From an uncultured Phascolarctobacterium sp. (GTDB taxonomy: Bacteria; Bacillota; Negativicutes; Acidaminococcales; Acidaminococcaceae), in contig UQXH01000017.1 in assembly GCA_900545025.1 (NCBI GenBank), forward strand, positions 1 through 41,459: a DNA stretch of 41,459 nucleotides, read 5' to 3'. The position numbers and the translations under genes were made by a program. Positions 41,387 through 41,459 of the stretch are shown here, in pieces; the stretch's first letter is position 1, and each line of letters opens with the position of its first letter. The notes under the pieces were generated by a model. It saw only the letters and a program-made list of their open reading frames with translations, had not been told where the DNA came from and ran no database searches.

Positions 41387-41459
41387 TTAAACTTCTTCTA
41401 CTTCGGAAACAACGCCGGCGCCAACGGTACGGCCGCCTTCACGGATTGCGAAACGCAGA
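41387..41459 (-). CDS. tuf: Elongation factor Tu, 3' end only
   Basis: The last 23 codons and stop of a gene that continues past the window: LRFAIREGGRTVGAGVVSEV, then EEV and TAA. This matches the C-terminal barrel domain of EF-Tu. The position before rpsJ is the normal str-S10 junction. Confidence 0.96.
   Translation of the reverse strand, partial: LRFAIREGGRTVGAGVVSEVEEV

Overview
The window looks like a chromosomal segment of a diderm Firmicute (Negativicutes, plausibly Acidaminococcaceae such as Phascolarctobacterium). Three things point there: Firmicute gene order (rapZ-yvcK-whiA; ecfA1-ecfA2-ecfT-truA-rplM-rpsI; the S10-spc-alpha ribosomal cluster), zinc-type S14, L36 and adenylate kinase, and a full-length autotransporter with a C-terminal beta-barrel, which needs an outer membrane. 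The genus is inference. Nearly every gene is on the minus strand; only one small exported peptide is clearly on the plus strand. No tRNA, rRNA, CRISPR, transposase or phage gene was seen.

Layout from left to right. (1) 1-5030: rapZ-yvcK-whiA, a membrane-anchored polysaccharide deacetylase and an unknown 220-aa protein form one tight unit from one extended -10 promoter to one terminator. (2) 5100-6240: bioB, whose sigma-70-type promoter lies between two inverted copies of a 30-bp element resembling BirA operators. (3) 6233-9670: two short CHR-family transporter subunits, a MATE exporter, a divergent His/Cys-rich secreted peptide and a 91-aa unknown. (4) 9687-12324: an autotransporter with about twelve GGYS-type passenger repeats. 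(5) 12674-17560: rpsI, rplM with a candidate L13 leader, a TruA-GNAT fusion, and the energizing module of an ECF vitamin transporter (ecfT, ecfA2, ecfA1). (6) 17521-22390: a branched-chain amino-acid ABC transporter (livJ-H-M-G-F), with a hairpin between the binding-protein and permease genes. (7) 22709-26723: glutamate dehydrogenase, an HD-domain protein and a second MATE exporter. (8) 26824-41459: the ribosomal cluster from rplQ back to the 3' end of tuf, including rpoA, secY, adk and infA but lacking map.

Most of the window is housekeeping. Uptake of branched-chain amino acids beside glutamate dehydrogenase fits an amino-acid-fermenting anaerobe. The ECF module needs substrate-binding S subunits encoded elsewhere. 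RapZ, YvcK and WhiA link cell-envelope control to division, which makes the following deacetylase a sensible partner. I found no clearly new multi-gene system. The best leads are the paired operators at bioB, the TruA-acetyltransferase fusion, the overlapping liv terminator and ecfA1 promoter, the repeat-bearing autotransporter, and a perfect 15-bp palindrome in the AT-rich gap before the liv operon.
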